64,000 nucleotides of DNA from Lactobacillus paragasseri (GTDB lineage Bacteria; Bacillota; Bacilli; Lactobacillales; Lactobacillaceae). The translations under genes and the position numbers were made by a program. How positions within the stretch are numbered: position 1 is the first letter of the stretch; the number at the start of each line of letters is the position of its first letter. This document shows positions 23,120-34,563 of the stretch, piece after piece. The notes under the pieces are model-generated. The model did no database searches. It had not been told where the DNA came from and saw only the letters and a list, made by a program, of their open reading frames with translations. The DNA lies in assembly GCF_003584685.1 (NCBI RefSeq), contig NZ_AP018549.1, positions 310,001 through 374,000 on the forward strand, read 5' to 3'.

Positions 23120-23590
23120 ATGCCTAGAAAAGGTAATGTTGCTAAGAGAGATGTTTTAGCAGATCCAGTTTACAACTCTAAATTGGTTACTAAATTAATT
23201 AACCACTTAATGATTGATGGTAAGAAAGCAAAGGCATCTTCAATTCTTTATGATGCTTTTGGTATTATTCAAGATAAGACTGGTAAAGAACCAGTTGAAG
23301 TTTTTGAAGAAGCAATGAACAATGTTATGCCAGTTTTGGAAGTTAAAGCTCGCCGTATCGGTGGTTCTAACTACCAAATCCCAGTTGAAGTTCGCCCAGA
23401 AAGAAGAACTACTCTCGGCTTAAGATGGCTTGTTTCTTACGCTCGTTTACGTAATGAACATACTATGGATGAACGTCTTGCAAACGAAATTATGGATGCT
23501 GCTAACAATACTGGTTCAGCAGTTAAGAAACGTGAAGACGTCCACAGAATGGCAGAAGCAAACCGTGCATTTGCTCACTACCGCTTCTAA
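23120..23590 (+). CDS. rpsG: Ribosomal protein S7
   Basis: 156 residues with the S7 start [13 protein letters not shown], the loop [14 protein letters not shown] and the C-terminal [15 protein letters not shown]. It nucleates assembly of the 30S head on the 16S 3' domain and contacts E-site tRNA. It lies 25 bases after rpsL with a GGAGGG site. Confidence 0.98.
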
Positions 23591-23619
23591 TCGTTAGTTT
23601 GTAAAAGGAGATTAATCTT

Positions 23620-25716
23620 ATGGCTAACAAACGTGAATTCCCTTTGGATAAGACACGTAACATTGGTATTATGGCTCACATCGATGCCGGTAAAACTACC
23701 ACTACTGAACGTATTTTGTACTACACTGGTAAGATCCACAAAATTGGTGAAACTCACGAAGGTGACTCACAAATGGACTGGATGGATGAAGAAAAGGAAC
23801 GTGGTATCACTATTACTTCCGCAGCTACTACTGCTCAATGGAAGGATTACCGAATTAACATCATTGATACCCCAGGACACGTTGACTTTACTATCGAAGT
23901 AGAACGTTCCCTTCGTGTTCTTGATGGTGCGGTAACTGTTCTTGATGCTCAAGCTGGTGTTGAACCACAAACTGAAAATGTTTGGCGTCAAGCTGAAACT
24001 TACGGCGTTCCTCGTATTGTTTTCGTTAACAAGATGGATAAGATTGGTGCTGACTTTGATAAATCTGTTAAGTCATTGCACGAACGCTTAAACGCAAACG
24101 CACATGCTGTTCAAATGCCTATTGGTTCAGCAGATACCTTTGAAGGTGTTATTGACTTAATCAATATGGTAGCTGATGTTTACGATGAAGATAAGCTTGG
24201 TTCAAAATGGGATACTATTCCTGTTCCTGATGAATACAAGGAAGAGGCTTTAAAGCGTCGTAACGAATTAATTGAAGCTGTTGCTGATGTTGATGACGGC
24301 ATTATGGACAAGTACCTTGGCGGTGAAGAAATTTCTAATGATGAATTAAAAGCAGCTATCCGTAAAGCTACTTTGAACTTGGAATTCTTCCCAGTTTATG
24401 CTGGTTCAGCATTTAAGAACAAGGGTGTTCAAATGATGCTTGATGGTGTTATTGATTACCTACCATCACCACTTGACGTAAAACCTTACGTTGCTCATGA
24501 TCCTAAGACTGGTGACGAAGTTGAACTTATGGCTGACGATAAGAAACCATTTGCAGCTTTAGCATTTAAGATTGCAACAGATCCATTTGTTGGTCGTTTA
24601 ACTTTCATCCGTGTTTACACTGGTTCACTTCAATCTGGTTCTTACGTATTGAATGCATCAAAGAATGCTCGTGAACGTGTTGGACGTTTACTTCAAATGC
24701 ACGCTAACTCAAGAACTGAAATTCCTGAAGTATTCTCAGGTGATATTGCTGGTGCTATTGGTTTGAAGAACACTACTACTGGTGATTCTTTAACTGATCC
24801 AGATCACCCACTTATTTTGGAAAGTTTACAAGTTCCAGATCCAGTTATTCAAGTATCTGTTGAACCTAAGTCAAAAGCTGACCGTGATAAGATGGATGTT
24901 GCTTTACAAAAGCTTACTGAAGAAGACCCAACTTTCCGTGCTGAAACCAACCCAGAAACTGGTCAAACTTTGATTTCAGGTATGGGTGAATTACACTTAG
25001 ACATCATGGTTGAACGTATGAAGCGTGAATTTAACGTTGAAGCAACTATTGGTGAACCTCAAGTTGCTTACCGTGAAACCTTTACTAAGGAAGCTAAAGC
25101 ACAAGGTAAGTTCGTTCGTCAATCTGGTGGTAAAGGTCAATATGGTGATGTTTGGATCGACTTTACTCCAAACGAAGAAGGAAAGGGTTACGAATTCGAA
25201 GACGCTATCGTCGGTGGTGTTGTTCCTCGTGAATTTATTCCTTCAGTTGACCAAGGTTTACAAGAAGCTATGAAGAATGGTGTTCTTGCAGGTTACCCAT
25301 TAATTGATGTTAAGGCTAAGTTGTACGATGGTAGTTACCACGAAGTCGACTCATCAGAAGCTGCTTTCAAGGTTGCTGCTTCTCTTGCTTTGAGAAATGC
25401 TGCTGCTAAGGCTGGCGCCGTTATTCTTGAACCTATCATGAAAGTTCAAGTAACCACTCCAGAAGAATACTTAGGTGATGTAATGGGATCAATTACAGCA
25501 CGTCGTGGTTCTATGGAAGGTATGGAAGACAGAGCAGGTGCTAAAGTAATCAACTCATTTGTTCCACTTTCAGAAATGTTTGGTTACGCAACTACTTTGC
25601 GTTCATCAACTCAAGGTCGTGGTACGTTTACAATGGTATTTGACCACTACTCACCAACTCCTAAATCTATTCAAGCTGAAATCATCAAAAAACGTGGTGG
25701 AGAAGACGCTGAATAA
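23620..25716 (+). CDS. fusA: Elongation factor G
   Basis: 698-residue translocation GTPase. G1 is [20 protein letters not shown]3 DTPGHVDF and G4 NKMD. The effector region carries [11 protein letters not shown], followed by domains II to V ending in the beta-barrel segment [14 protein letters not shown]. It drives tRNA-mRNA movement after peptide transfer. It is the last gene of the str operon. tuf does not follow; a terminator does. Confidence 0.98.
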
Positions 25717-25735
25717 TTTATAAATAGAGAGTTTG

Positions 25736-25767
25736 AAAAAGAGATATCATTTGATATCTCTTTTTTT
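25736..25767 (+). terminator. str operon terminator
   Basis: AAAAGAGATATCA and TGATATCTCTTTT around a two-base centre, followed by a T-run. Perfect inverted repeat; it separates fusA from the S10 operon. Confidence 0.9.
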
Positions 25768-25799
25768 GTATAAAAAAATAAAATAAATGCTGAGAAAGC

Positions 25800-25828
25800 T
25801 TGATATTTAAGGAAAGACAAAGTACAAT
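25800..25828 (+). promoter_or_regulatory. S10-spc-alpha superoperon promoter
   Basis: TTGATA (25800-25805), 17-base spacer, TACAAT (25823-25828). The only strong promoter seen before a 13.7-kb run of co-directional ribosomal genes. Confidence 0.82.
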
Positions 25829-25834
25829 AGTAAA

Positions 25835-25976
25835 CGTGCGAAAATATTGGAGGGGTATACCCCGCGCACAAAAAGCAATGCTTTGACGCAAAAGGTTGCG
25901 GCACACCAGGCTGCATTGCCACAGAGGTGAGTCGGTAATTTTTGCCGAGCTAGTCATCTTTTAAAGAAGACGAAGG
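25835..25976 (+). promoter_or_regulatory. structured S10 operon leader
   Basis: About 150 nt of GC-richer untranslated RNA. Visible stems are GTGCG/CGCAC enclosing the palindrome GGGGTATACCCC, then GCAATGC/GCATTGC enclosing CGCAA-AAGG-TTGCG. A third element around 25933-25956 contains CGG/CCG arms. Such leaders often bind a ribosomal protein (L4 in E. coli); which protein binds here cannot be told from sequence. Confidence 0.6.
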
Positions 25977-25986
25977 AGGTTATTAG

Positions 25987-26295
25987 ATGGCAAGTCAACA
26001 AATTCGTATTAGATTAAAGTCATACGAACATGGTATTCTCGATGAATCAGCTGCTAAAATTGTAGCTACCGCTGAAAGAACTGGAGCACAAATTTCTGGT
26101 CCTGTTCCACTACCTACGGAAAGAACTTTATTCACTGTTTTACGTTCACCACACAAGAACAAAGATTCACGTGAACAATTTGAAATCCGTACACATAAGC
26201 GTTTAATTGATATTTTGAATCCAACACCTAAGACTGTTGATTCATTAATGAAGCTTGATTTACCAAGCGGCGTTGATATCGAGATTAAATTATAA
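25987..26295 (+). CDS. rpsJ: Ribosomal protein S10
   Basis: 102 residues with [20 protein letters not shown] and the tRNA-contact loop [29 protein letters not shown]. It is a 30S head protein that also acts as NusE in antitermination. GAAGGAGG lies upstream. First gene of the superoperon. Confidence 0.98.
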   Translation: MASQQIRIRLKSYEHGILDESAAKIVATAERTGAQISGPVPLPTERTLFTVLRSPHKNKDSREQFEIRTHKRLIDILNPTPKTVDSLMKLDLPSGVDIEIKL

Positions 26296-26321
26296 TTTAA
26301 AACATATATGGAGGTGTAATC

Positions 26322-26951
26322 ATGACCAAAGGAATCTTAGGAAGAAAGGTCGGTATGACTCAAATCTTCACTAAAAACGGTATTTTGGTTCCTGTAACTG
26401 TTATTGAAGCAACCCCTAACGTTGTTTTACAAGTTAAAACTAACGAATCAGACGGTTACGAAGCAGTTCAAGTAGGTTACCAAGACATGCGTGAAGTATT
26501 GAGCAACAAACCTGCCAAAGGTCATGCTGCAAAAGCAAAGACTTCACCTAAGCGCTTCATTCGGGAAATCCGCGATGTCGAGCTTAAGGATTACGAAGTC
26601 GGCTCAGAAATCACGGTGGACTCATTTAGTGAAGGTGACGTAGTTGACGTTACTGGAACTACAAGAGGTCATGGTACTCAAGGTAACATCAAGCGTTGGG
26701 GCCAATCAAGAGGTCCAGAAACCCACGGTTCTAGATACCACAGAATCCCAGGTTCAATGGGTTCAATCATTAACCGTGTACCTAAGGGTAAGAAGTTACC
26801 TGGTCACATGGGTGGCAAGAAAGTTACCGTACAAAACTTAGTAATTGAAAAAGTTGTGCCTGAAAAGAACGTACTTTTAATCAAGGGTAATGTTCCAGGT
26901 GCAAAGAACTCATTAATTTTTGTAAAATCTGCTGCTAAAGCTGCTAAATAG
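26322..26951 (+). CDS. rplC: Ribosomal protein L3
   Basis: 209 residues. It starts [13 protein letters not shown] and contains the central extension [31 protein letters not shown] that reaches the peptidyl-transferase region. It is one of the earliest 50S assembly proteins. It lies 26 bases after rpsJ. Confidence 0.98.
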   Translation: MTKGILGRKVGMTQIFTKNGILVPVTVIEATPNVVLQVKTNESDGYEAVQVGYQDMREVLSNKPAKGHAAKAKTSPKRFIREIRDVELKDYEVGSEITVDSFSEGDVVDVTGTTRGHGTQGNIKRWGQSRGPETHGSRYHRIPGSMGSIINRVPKGKKLPGHMGGKKVTVQNLVIEKVVPEKNVLLIKGNVPGAKNSLIFVKSAAKAAK

Positions 26952-26965
26952 GAAGGAGGACTATA

Positions 26966-27583
26966 ATGGCTAATTTAGAAATTATCGATCAAAAAGGTAA
27001 GTCTGCAGGTAATGTAGATTTAAATGAAGAAATCTTCGGTATTGAACCTAATGAAAGTGTTGTTTTCGATGCAATCATTAGACAAAGAGCTGGTAAGCGT
27101 CAAGGCACTTCTGCTGTAAAGAACAGATCAGCTGTTCGTGGCGGTGGTAAGAAACCTTGGAGACAAAAAGGTACTGGTCGTGCTCGTCAAGGTTCTATTA
27201 GAGCTCCACAATGGCGTGGTGGTGGTACTGTATTTGGTCCAACTCCTCGTTCATACAAGATGGACATGCCTCGTAAAGCACGTCGTTTAGCTATGAAGTC
27301 AGTTCTTTCCCAAAAAGTTGCTGACAAAGATTTAATCATTCTTGATCAATTAACTTTAGAAGCACCTAAGACTAAAGAATTAAAGGCTATCTTAGATAAT
27401 GCTAATGTTTCTGGTAAGGTTTTAGTTGTGTCTGATGATAAGAATGTTCAATTATCAGGTAAAAACCTTCCAAAAGTGAAAGTTGTACCTGTTAATGGCT
27501 TAAATGTTGTTGATGCGGTTGACTACCAAAAACTTGTATTAACTCAAGACGCTATTAAGAGAATTGAGGAGGTTTTGGCATAA
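26966..27583 (+). CDS. rplD: Ribosomal protein L4
   Basis: 205 residues. The exit-tunnel loop is intact ([25 protein letters not shown]), a site of macrolide resistance changes. In some bacteria L4 also represses its own operon through the S10 leader. The last base overlaps the rplW ATG. Confidence 0.98.
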   Translation: MANLEIIDQKGKSAGNVDLNEEIFGIEPNESVVFDAIIRQRAGKRQGTSAVKNRSAVRGGGKKPWRQKGTGRARQGSIRAPQWRGGGTVFGPTPRSYKMDMPRKARRLAMKSVLSQKVADKDLIILDQLTLEAPKTKELKAILDNANVSGKVLVVSDDKNVQLSGKNLPKVKVVPVNGLNVVDAVDYQKLVLTQDAIKRIEEVLA

Positions 27584-27879
27584 TGGATGCACGTGATATC
27601 ATCTTACGGCCTGTAGTTACCGAAAAATCCATGAATTTAATGGATGATAAGAAGTATACTTTTGATGTGCTTGTATCAGCTACCAAGACTCAAGTTCGTA
27701 ATGCTGTTGAAGAAATTTTTGATGTAAAAGTTAAGAATGTTAACATTATGAACGTTCGCGGTAAAGAAAAGAGAGTTGGTCGTTACACTGGTAAGACTGC
27801 TCGTCGTAGAAAAGCAATCGTTACTTTAACTGAAGATTCTAATGATATTAAGATCTTCAATGATAATAAAGAAAATTAG
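27583..27879 (+). CDS. rplW: Ribosomal protein L23
   Basis: 98 residues with [17 protein letters not shown] and the tunnel-exit loop [18 protein letters not shown]. It is the docking site for trigger factor and signal recognition particle on the 50S surface. It overlaps rplD by one base. Confidence 0.97.
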   Translation: MDARDIILRPVVTEKSMNLMDDKKYTFDVLVSATKTQVRNAVEEIFDVKVKNVNIMNVRGKEKRVGRYTGKTARRRKAIVTLTEDSNDIKIFNDNKEN

Positions 27880-27898
27880 TAAATAGGAGGTCAGTCAA

Positions 27899-28735
27899 TT
27901 GGCAATTATCAAATATAAGCCAACTACAAACGGCAGACGTAATATGACTTCTTCCGACTTTGCTGAAATTACCAAGAAAAAGCCTGAAAAGACTTTACTT
28001 GAATCTCAAAGTCATACTGCTGGTCGTAACTCATACGGTCATATTACTGTTAGACACCGTGGTGGTGGTCACAAACAAAAATACCGTATCATTGACTTCA
28101 AGCGTAATAAGGATGATGTAAAAGCAGTTGTTAAGGCTATTGAATATGATCCAAACAGAACTGCTAACATCGCTCTTCTTCACTACACTGACGGTATTAA
28201 AGCTTACATCTTAGCACCTAAAGGTCTAAAAGTTGGTACTGTTGTTGAATCTGGTCCAAATGCTGATATTAAGCCTGGTAATGCATTGCCATTATCTGCT
28301 ATTCCAGCTGGTACTGAAATTCACAATATTGAATTGAAGCCTGGTAAAGGTGGTCAATTAGTAAGAAGTGCAGGTACTGTTGCACAAGTTCTTGGTAATG
28401 ATGGTAAGTACACTTTAGTTAGACTTCAAAGTGGCGAAGTTCGTAAAATCTTATCAACTTGCCGTGCTACTATCGGTTCAGTTGGTAATGAACAACACTC
28501 ATTAATTCAATTAGGTAAAGCTGGTCGTAAGCGTTGGTTGGGCAAGCGTCCACAATCTCGTGGTTCCGTAATGAACCCTAACGATCACCCACATGGTGGT
28601 GGTGAAGGTAAGGCTCCAGTTGGTCGCCCACAACCTATGACTCCATGGGGTAAGAAGTCTCGTGGTATTAAGACTAGAAACTCTAAGGCTAGAAGTGAAA
28701 AACTTATTATTCGTCACCGTAAAGGTAACAAGTAA
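27899..28735 (+). CDS. rplB: Ribosomal protein L2
   Basis: 278 residues from TTG 27899 ([15 protein letters not shown]) after TAGGAGG. It contains [22 protein letters not shown] and the conserved histidine region [20 protein letters not shown] near the peptidyl-transferase centre. Needed for subunit joining and peptidyl transfer. Confidence 0.98.
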   Translation: MAIIKYKPTTNGRRNMTSSDFAEITKKKPEKTLLESQSHTAGRNSYGHITVRHRGGGHKQKYRIIDFKRNKDDVKAVVKAIEYDPNRTANIALLHYTDGIKAYILAPKGLKVGTVVESGPNADIKPGNALPLSAIPAGTEIHNIELKPGKGGQLVRSAGTVAQVLGNDGKYTLVRLQSGEVRKILSTCRATIGSVGNEQHSLIQLGKAGRKRWLGKRPQSRGSVMNPNDHPHGGGEGKAPVGRPQPMTPWGKKSRGIKTRNSKARSEKLIIRHRKGNK

Positions 28736-28756
28736 TTAAACGAAGGAGGTTAATTA

Positions 28757-29044
28757 ATGAGCCGTAGTATTAAAAAAGGTCCTTTTGCTGATGCAAGCCT
28801 TTTAAAGAAGATCGAAGCCCAAGAAGGTTCCGAAAAGAAGCAAGTAATTAAAACATGGTCTCGTCGTTCAACTATTTTCCCTTCCTTTGTTGGTTTCACA
28901 ATAGCTGTTTACGATGGAAGAAAACATGTGCCAGTATACATTACTGAAGATATGGTTGGTCATAAGTTAGGTGAATTCGTACCTACTAGAACTTTCCGCG
29001 GTCACAAGGTCGCTGATAAGGCCACTACTACAGTAGGTAAATAA
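28757..29044 (+). CDS. rpsS: Ribosomal protein S19
   Basis: 95 residues. [18 protein letters not shown] leads into [29 protein letters not shown]. 30S head protein that contacts S13 and the A-site tRNA. GAAGGAGG site upstream. Confidence 0.98.
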   Translation: MSRSIKKGPFADASLLKKIEAQEGSEKKQVIKTWSRRSTIFPSFVGFTIAVYDGRKHVPVYITEDMVGHKLGEFVPTRTFRGHKVADKATTTVGK

Positions 29045-29064
29045 TAGGAAGGAGAGACATCTAA

Positions 29065-29418
29065 ATGGCAGAACAAATTAGTTCAGCTAAAGCTGAAGCA
29101 AGAACAGTTCGCATCGCTCCTAGAAAAGCCCGTTTGGTAGTAGACCTTATTCGTGGAAAGAGTGTTGCTGAAGCTCTCGCAATTTTACAATTTACGCCAA
29201 GAGCTGCTTCCCCAATCGTTGAAAAAGTGTTGAAGTCAGCTATTGCAAATGCTGAACACAACTACGATCTTGAAAGTGCAAATCTTTACGTATCAGAAGC
29301 ATACGTTAACGAAGGTGCAACTTTAAAGAGATTTCGTCCACGTGCTAAGGGTATGGCTTCTCCAATTAACAAGAGAACAAGCCACGTAGTAGTTGTAGTA
29401 TCTGAGAAGAACGATTAA
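29065..29418 (+). CDS. rplV: Ribosomal protein L22
   Basis: 117 residues. [18 protein letters not shown] comes first. The extended tunnel hairpin ending [19 protein letters not shown] is intact and without macrolide-type insertions. It lines the exit tunnel with L4. Confidence 0.98.
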   Translation: MAEQISSAKAEARTVRIAPRKARLVVDLIRGKSVAEALAILQFTPRAASPIVEKVLKSAIANAEHNYDLESANLYVSEAYVNEGATLKRFRPRAKGMASPINKRTSHVVVVVSEKND

Positions 29419-29432
29419 GGGAGGTAAATTTA

Positions 29433-30101
29433 ATGGGTCAAAAGATTAACCCAAATGGTTTCCGTCTCGGTGTTAACCGTGATTGGGAAGCAAAGTGGTA
29501 TGCAGACAAAAACTACGCTGACACTTTAAATGAAGATTTACGTATTAGAAAGTTCATCTCTGAAAAGTTAGCTGATGCATCTGTTTCCACTGTGGAAATT
29601 GAACGTGCTGCAAACAGAATTAACATTTCTATCCACACTGCAAAACCTGGTATGGTTATCGGTAAAGGTGGTAAAGAAGTTGAAGCTTTAAGAAAACAAC
29701 TTAGTGCTTTAACAAAAAAGAACGTTCACATTAATATTGTTGAAATTAAGAAGCCTGATTTAGATGCTAAATTAGTAGGCGAAGGTATTGCTCGTCAACT
29801 TGAAGCAAGAATTGCATTTAGACGTGCAACTCGTCAAGCAACTCAAAGATCTATGCGTTCTGGTGCTAAGGGTATCAAAGTTCAAACTGCTGGTCGTTTG
29901 AATGGTGCTGATATGGCAAGAAGAGAATGGCATACTGAAGGTAGTGTTCCACTTCATACTTTAAGAGCAGATATTGATTATGCTTGGGTAGAAGCTGCAA
30001 CTACTTATGGTCAAATTGGTGTTAAGGTTTGGATCAATCGTGGTGAAATTTTACCACAACGTAAAAACAAACCTTCTAAGAAAGCGAAGGGAGGAAACTA
30101 A
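29433..30101 (+). CDS. rpsC: Ribosomal protein S3
   Basis: 222 residues. The KH domain has [12 protein letters not shown] (about 73-84), and the C-terminal domain carries [30 protein letters not shown]. It forms the mRNA entry gate and helicase region with S4 and S5. It lies 2 bases before rplP. Confidence 0.98.
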   Translation: MGQKINPNGFRLGVNRDWEAKWYADKNYADTLNEDLRIRKFISEKLADASVSTVEIERAANRINISIHTAKPGMVIGKGGKEVEALRKQLSALTKKNVHINIVEIKKPDLDAKLVGEGIARQLEARIAFRRATRQATQRSMRSGAKGIKVQTAGRLNGADMARREWHTEGSVPLHTLRADIDYAWVEAATTYGQIGVKVWINRGEILPQRKNKPSKKAKGGN

Positions 30102-30103
30102 TA

Positions 30104-30541
30104 GTGTTAGTACCTAAGCGTGTAAAGCACCGTCGTGAATTCCGCGGTAAAATGCGTGGTGAAGCTAAAGGCGGAAAGACCATTGCATTTGGTGAATATG
30201 GTTTAGAAGCTGTTGAATCTCACTGGATTACTAATAGACAAATCGAAGCCGCTCGTATTGCTATGACTCGTTTCATGAAGCGTGGCGGACGTGTTTGGAT
30301 TAGAATCTTCCCACAAAAATCCTACACTGCAAAAGGTGTTGGTGTTCGTATGGGTTCCGGTAAAGGTGCACCAGCTGGTTGGGTAGCTGTTGTTAAAAGA
30401 GGCAAGATTATGTTTGAAATCGGTGGCGTTTCAGAAGACGTTGCTCGTGAAGCTTTAAGACTTGCTTCAAACAAGCTTCCAATTAAGACTAAGTTTGTTA
30501 AGAAGAGTTCGGAAGTAGGTGGCGAATCTAATGAAGGCTAA
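30104..30541 (+). CDS. rplP: Ribosomal protein L16
   Basis: 145 residues from GTG 30104 ([19 protein letters not shown]), with AGGGAGG upstream in the end of rpsC. It contains [24 protein letters not shown], the segment reaching the A-site tRNA elbow. It overlaps rpmC by 11 bases. Confidence 0.98.
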   Translation: MLVPKRVKHRREFRGKMRGEAKGGKTIAFGEYGLEAVESHWITNRQIEAARIAMTRFMKRGGRVWIRIFPQKSYTAKGVGVRMGSGKGAPAGWVAVVKRGKIMFEIGGVSEDVAREALRLASNKLPIKTKFVKKSSEVGGESNEG

Positions 30542-30728
30542 AGATATCAGAGCATTAACCACTGATCAAATGTTAGAAAAGGAAAAGCAATATAAAGAAG
30601 AACTTTTTAATTTGCGTTTCCAACAAGCAACGGGTCAATTAGAGAACACCGCTCGCTTGAGACAAGTCCGCAAGAACATTGCTAGAATTAAGACAATTCT
30701 TAGCGAAAAAGAATTGAGCAAGAATTAG
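30531..30728 (+). CDS. rpmC: Ribosomal protein L29
   Basis: 65 residues. ATG 30531 ([14 protein letters not shown]) is preferred over an in-frame GTG at 30519 because it matches the family start and has GTAGGTGG upstream. Two-helix protein near the tunnel exit beside L23. It overlaps the end of rplP, which suggests translational coupling. Confidence 0.96.
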   Translation: MKAKDIRALTTDQMLEKEKQYKEELFNLRFQQATGQLENTARLRQVRKNIARIKTILSEKELSKN

Positions 30729-30750
30729 TTAACGGAAGGGAGTTATTAAC

Positions 30751-31017
30751 TTGAGCGAAACTAACGAAAGAAATAATCGTCACGTATACCAAGGTCGAGT
30801 TGTTTCTGACAAGATGGATAAGACTATTACAGTTGTTGTAGATACCTACAAGAACCACCCTGTTTATAAGAAGCGTATTAAATACTCAAAGAAGTATTAC
30901 GCTCACGATGAAAACAACGAAGCTAAGATTGGCGATACTGTTCGTATCATGGAAACCCGTCCATTATCACATGCGAAGCGTTACCGTCTAACTAAGATTG
31001 TTAAGAAGTCAATTTAA
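30751..31017 (+). CDS. rpsQ: Ribosomal protein S17
   Basis: 88 residues from TTG 30751. An OB-fold with [18 protein letters not shown] and [29 protein letters not shown]. Binds 16S helices 7 and 11 early in 30S assembly. GAAGGGAG site upstream. Confidence 0.97.
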   Translation: MSETNERNNRHVYQGRVVSDKMDKTITVVVDTYKNHPVYKKRIKYSKKYYAHDENNEAKIGDTVRIMETRPLSHAKRYRLTKIVKKSI

Positions 31018-31050
31018 TTACGCGGATTTTATTGAGGGGAGGATAAACTA

Positions 31051-31419
31051 GTGATCCAACACGAAAGCCGTTTAAAGGTTGCTGACAACTCCGGTGCAAG
31101 AGAACTCCTAGTTATCAAGGTTTTAGGTGGTTCTAAGCGTAAGACCGGTAATATTGGTGATATCGTAGTTGCTGCTGTTAAACAAGCAACACCAGGTGGC
31201 GTTGTCAAAAAAGGTGATGTTGTTAAAGCAGTTATTGTTAGAACAAAATCAGGTGCACGCCGTGAAGATGGTTCATACATCAAGTTCGACGAAAATGCAG
31301 CAGTTGTAATTAATGCTGATAAGAGTCCTCGTGGAACTCGTATTTTTGGGCCTGTAGCCCGTGAACTGCGTGAGCACGATTTCATGAAGATCGTATCTCT
31401 TGCTCCTGAAGTCTTATAA
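31051..31419 (+). CDS. rplN: Ribosomal protein L14
   Basis: 122 residues from GTG 31051. [22 protein letters not shown] and the C-terminal [23 protein letters not shown] are typical. L14 forms an intersubunit bridge and is the docking site of the silencing factor RsfS. GGGGAGG site upstream. Confidence 0.97.
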   Translation: MIQHESRLKVADNSGARELLVIKVLGGSKRKTGNIGDIVVAAVKQATPGGVVKKGDVVKAVIVRTKSGARREDGSYIKFDENAAVVINADKSPRGTRIFGPVARELREHDFMKIVSLAPEVL

Positions 31420-31439
31420 TTTTTTAGGGAGGTGCACTG

Positions 31440-31679
31440 ATGTTTGTTAAAACAGGTGACAAAGTAAAAGTTATTGCCGGTAAAGATAAAGGCAAAGAAG
31501 GCACTGTACTTTCAGTCAACGCCAAGACTAACCGTATTGTTGTCAAAGGTGTTAATAAGATCAAAAAGCATGAGAAACCTTCACAAGCCAACGCTAATGG
31601 TGGTGTGGTAGAAAAAGAAGGTTCTATCCATGCATCAAATGTAAAAGTTATTGCTAAAAAAGAAGATAACAACAAATAG
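31440..31679 (+). CDS. rplX: Ribosomal protein L24
   Basis: 79 residues with the KOW motif [16 protein letters not shown] and [19 protein letters not shown]. Assembly initiator of the 50S; somewhat shorter than the E. coli protein of about 104 residues. GGGAGGTG site upstream. Confidence 0.96.
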   Translation: MFVKTGDKVKVIAGKDKGKEGTVLSVNAKTNRIVVKGVNKIKKHEKPSQANANGGVVEKEGSIHASNVKVIAKKEDNNK

Positions 31680-31693
31680 GAGGGAGGACGCAC

Positions 31694-32236
31694 ATGGCAA
31701 ACAGTTTAGTAGAAAAATATTCAAATGAAATCGCACCAGCTATGAACAAAAAGTTTAATTACGATTCAGTTATGGAAATTCCTAAAATTGATAAAATCGT
31801 TTTAAACATGGGTGTCGGTGATGCAGTTTCTAATGCAAAGAATCTTGATGAAGCTGTAGAAGAATTGACTTTAATCTCAGGTCAAAAGCCTTTGATTACT
31901 AAAGCTAAGAAATCAATAGCAAACTTCCGTTTACGTGAAGGTATGTCTATTGGTGCTAAGGTTACCCTTAGAGGCGATAGAATGTACGATTTCTTGTACA
32001 AATTAATCAACGTTTCTCTTCCTCGAGTTCGTGACTTCCGCGGAATCAGTTCTAGATCATTTGATGGTCGTGGTAACTACACTTTAGGTATCAAAGAACA
32101 ATTGATTTTCCCAGAAATCGACTACGACAAGGTAAACCGTGTTAGAGGTTTGGACGTTGTTATTGTAACTACTGCCAATACAGATGAAGAAGCTCGTGAA
32201 CTTCTTACTGAGTTTGGTATGCCTTTTGCTAAATAA
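31694..32236 (+). CDS. rplE: Ribosomal protein L5
   Basis: 180 residues with [17 protein letters not shown], the P-site loop [18 protein letters not shown] and the conserved end [18 protein letters not shown]. Binds 5S rRNA and bridges to S13. GGAGGGAGG upstream. Confidence 0.98.
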   Translation: MANSLVEKYSNEIAPAMNKKFNYDSVMEIPKIDKIVLNMGVGDAVSNAKNLDEAVEELTLISGQKPLITKAKKSIANFRLREGMSIGAKVTLRGDRMYDFLYKLINVSLPRVRDFRGISSRSFDGRGNYTLGIKEQLIFPEIDYDKVNRVRGLDVVIVTTANTDEEARELLTEFGMPFAK

Positions 32237-32250
32237 TTTGGAGGACATTA

Positions 32251-32436
32251 ATGGCTAAAACATCACAAATCGTCAGAAATCATCGTCCTGCTAAGTTTTC
32301 ATCTCGTGAATACACTCGTTGCGAGAGATGTGGCCGTCCACACTCTGTTTACCGCAAGTTCAAATTATGCCGTATTTGCTTAAAAGACTTAGCACACAAG
32401 GGTCAAATTCCTGGTGTTAAAAAGGCAAGTTGGTAA
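32251..32436 (+). CDS. rpsZ: Ribosomal protein S14, zinc-binding type
   Basis: 61 residues with two cysteine pairs, CERCG and CRIC, forming a zinc ribbon. This is the short zinc-containing S14; many Firmicutes also carry a longer zinc-free paralogue elsewhere. Located between rplE and rpsH as in B. subtilis. Confidence 0.97.
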   Translation: MAKTSQIVRNHRPAKFSSREYTRCERCGRPHSVYRKFKLCRICLKDLAHKGQIPGVKKASW

Positions 32437-32460
32437 TTAACGGTAAAGGAGGCAAATTAA

Positions 32461-32859
32461 ATGGTCATGACAGATCCAATTGCAGATTACTTGACTAGAA
32501 TTAGAAATGCTAACATGGCAAAACACAGTTCTGTTGAGATTCCTGCATCATCAATGAAGAAATCACTTAGTGAAATCTTAAAGAACGAAGGCTTTATTCG
32601 CGATTACCAAGTTGAAGATGACAACAAACAAGGTATGATCAAGATCTTCTTGAAATACGGTCCTAATAATGAACGTGTTATTTCAGGTTTAAAGCGTATT
32701 TCTAAGCCTGGTTTAAGAAACTACGTAAGTGCAGAAAACTTACCAAAAGTTCTTAATGGTCTTGGTATTGCTATCATTTCTACTTCTGCAGGTGTGATTA
32801 CTGATAAAGAAGCTAGAGAAAAGAACGTCGGCGGCGAAGTTATTGCTTACGTTTGGTAA
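32461..32859 (+). CDS. rpsH: Ribosomal protein S8
   Basis: 132 residues with [15 protein letters not shown] and the C-terminal [26 protein letters not shown]. Binds 16S helix 21. In E. coli S8 represses the spc operon; no equivalent site is identified here. AAAGGAGGC upstream. Confidence 0.98.
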
Positions 32860-32883
32860 TTTTGACAGAAAGGAGAACTATTA

Positions 32884-33414
32884 ATGAGCCGAATTGGTTT
32901 AAAGGTCATCGAGGTTCCTGAAAAGGTCACAGTTACCAAAAATGGTGACGACATCACTGTTAAGGGACCAAAAGGTGAACTTACTAGATACTTTGATCCA
33001 CGCATTACCTTTGAACAAAAAGATGGAGAAATTCATTTTAGTCGTTCAAATGAAGCTGATAAAGCTCTTCATGGTACTGAAAGAGCAAATCTTGCTTCCA
33101 TGATTGAAGGTGTAACTGATGGATATGTTAAGAAGTTAACTTTAGTTGGTGTTGGATACCGTGCAGTTGCACAAGGTAAGAAATTAACTTTAAATGTTGG
33201 TTACTCTCACCCAGTTGTATTTGAAGCACCAGAAGGTGTTACAGTTAAAACTCCATCAGCAACTTCAATTGAAATTGAAGGTATTTCAAAACAAGTTGTA
33301 GGTCAATTTGCGGCAGAAATTCGTGATGTTCGTCCACCAGAACCTTACAAGGGTAAAGGTATTCGTTACGAAGACGAATATGTACGTCGCAAGGAAGGTA
33401 AGACTGGTAAATAA
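32884..33414 (+). CDS. rplF: Ribosomal protein L6
   Basis: 176 residues. Two repeated domains, with [25 protein letters not shown] in the first half and the factor-binding end [25 protein letters not shown]. Lies near the sarcin-ricin loop. Confidence 0.98.
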   Translation: MSRIGLKVIEVPEKVTVTKNGDDITVKGPKGELTRYFDPRITFEQKDGEIHFSRSNEADKALHGTERANLASMIEGVTDGYVKKLTLVGVGYRAVAQGKKLTLNVGYSHPVVFEAPEGVTVKTPSATSIEIEGISKQVVGQFAAEIRDVRPPEPYKGKGIRYEDEYVRRKEGKTGK

Positions 33415-33441
33415 TAAATAGAAAATTTTTGAGGTGAAATT

Positions 33442-33801
33442 GTGATTTCTAAACCAGATAAAAACAAATTACGCTTAAAGCGTCATAAACGTATTCGTGG
33501 AAAGATTTCTGGTACTGCTGAGCGCCCACGCTTAAGTGTTTTCCGTTCAAACAAAAACATCTACGCTCAATTAATTGATGATGTAGAGGGTGTAACGCTT
33601 GCAAGTGCCTCAACAAATGATAAAAATATTTCAGCTGAAGGTTCTAAGATGGAACAAGCTGCTGAAGTAGGTAAAGCTTTAGCTGAAACTGCTGCTAAGA
33701 AGAACATTAAGAGTGTTGTATTTGATAGAAGTGGTTACTTATACCACGGCCGTGTACAAGCTCTTGCTGATGCAGCACGTGAAAACGGATTAGAATTCTA
33801 G
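33442..33801 (+). CDS. rplR: Ribosomal protein L18
   Basis: 119 residues from GTG 33442, with GAGGTG upstream. Basic N-terminus [27 protein letters not shown] and the end [19 protein letters not shown]. Binds 5S rRNA together with L5. Confidence 0.97.
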
Positions 33802-33818
33802 GAAAGGAGAATTAACTA

Positions 33819-34343
33819 ATGGCAAACCGCAACGATTCTCGTAGAGATTCTCGTAAAGATCGTAAAAAAGACGATATTGAAGATCAATTAGTAGCAATTA
33901 ACCGGATCACCAAGGTTGTTAAGGGTGGTCGTCGCATGAGATTTGCTGCTGTTGTAATCGTCGGCGATAGAAAAGGTCATGTAGGTTTTGGTACTGGTAA
34001 GGCTCAAGAAGTCCCAGAAGCTATCCGCAAGGCTGTTGAAGCTGGTAAAAAGAGAATGATTAAGGTACCTACTGTTGGTACTACTATTCCACATGAAGTT
34101 ATGGGCCATTACGGTTCTGGTAACATTATGTTGAAACCTGCTGAAGCTGGTTCTGGTGTTGCTGCTGGTGGTGCTGTTCGCATTATCATGGATTTAGCTG
34201 GTATTTCAGATGTTACTTCTAAATCACTTGGTTCAAATACACCAATCAATGTTATCCGTGCTACTATGGACGGTTTGAGTAAGTTAAAGACTCGTGAAGA
34301 CGTTTTGAAACTTCGTGAGTCAGCAAAAAGCTTAGAAGATTAA
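33819..34343 (+). CDS. rpsE: Ribosomal protein S5
   Basis: 174 residues. The dsRBD-like N-domain has [30 protein letters not shown]; the loop at GGRRMRF is the usual spectinomycin-resistance site and appears wild type. Part of the mRNA entry channel. AAAGGAG upstream. Confidence 0.98.
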   Translation: MANRNDSRRDSRKDRKKDDIEDQLVAINRITKVVKGGRRMRFAAVVIVGDRKGHVGFGTGKAQEVPEAIRKAVEAGKKRMIKVPTVGTTIPHEVMGHYGSGNIMLKPAEAGSGVAAGGAVRIIMDLAGISDVTSKSLGSNTPINVIRATMDGLSKLKTREDVLKLRESAKSLED

Positions 34344-34355
34344 GGAGATTAAATA

Positions 34356-34538
34356 ATGGATTTAAAAGTTACCTTAATTAAAAGCGTCGCACACCGTCTT
34401 CCAAAACAAAGAAAGATTGTTAAAGCTCTTGGTCTTGGTAAGGTAAATAGCACTGTTGTTCTTCCAGACAACGCTGCAACTCGTGGCGCTTTATTGAAGA
34501 TTGCTCACCTGATCTCAGTTGAAGAGGTTAATAAGTAA
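34356..34538 (+). CDS. rpmD: Ribosomal protein L30
   Basis: 60 residues, [26 protein letters not shown]. Small 50S protein bound to domain II of 23S rRNA, in its standard place between rpsE and rplO. AAGGAG site upstream. Confidence 0.96.
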
Positions 34539-34563
34539 TTAGAATCCAAGGAGGTGCCAATTA

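Noticed and set aside
31029-31385. 118-codon minus-strand frame over rplN
   Set aside because: Shadow of a ribosomal protein gene in an uninterrupted operon.
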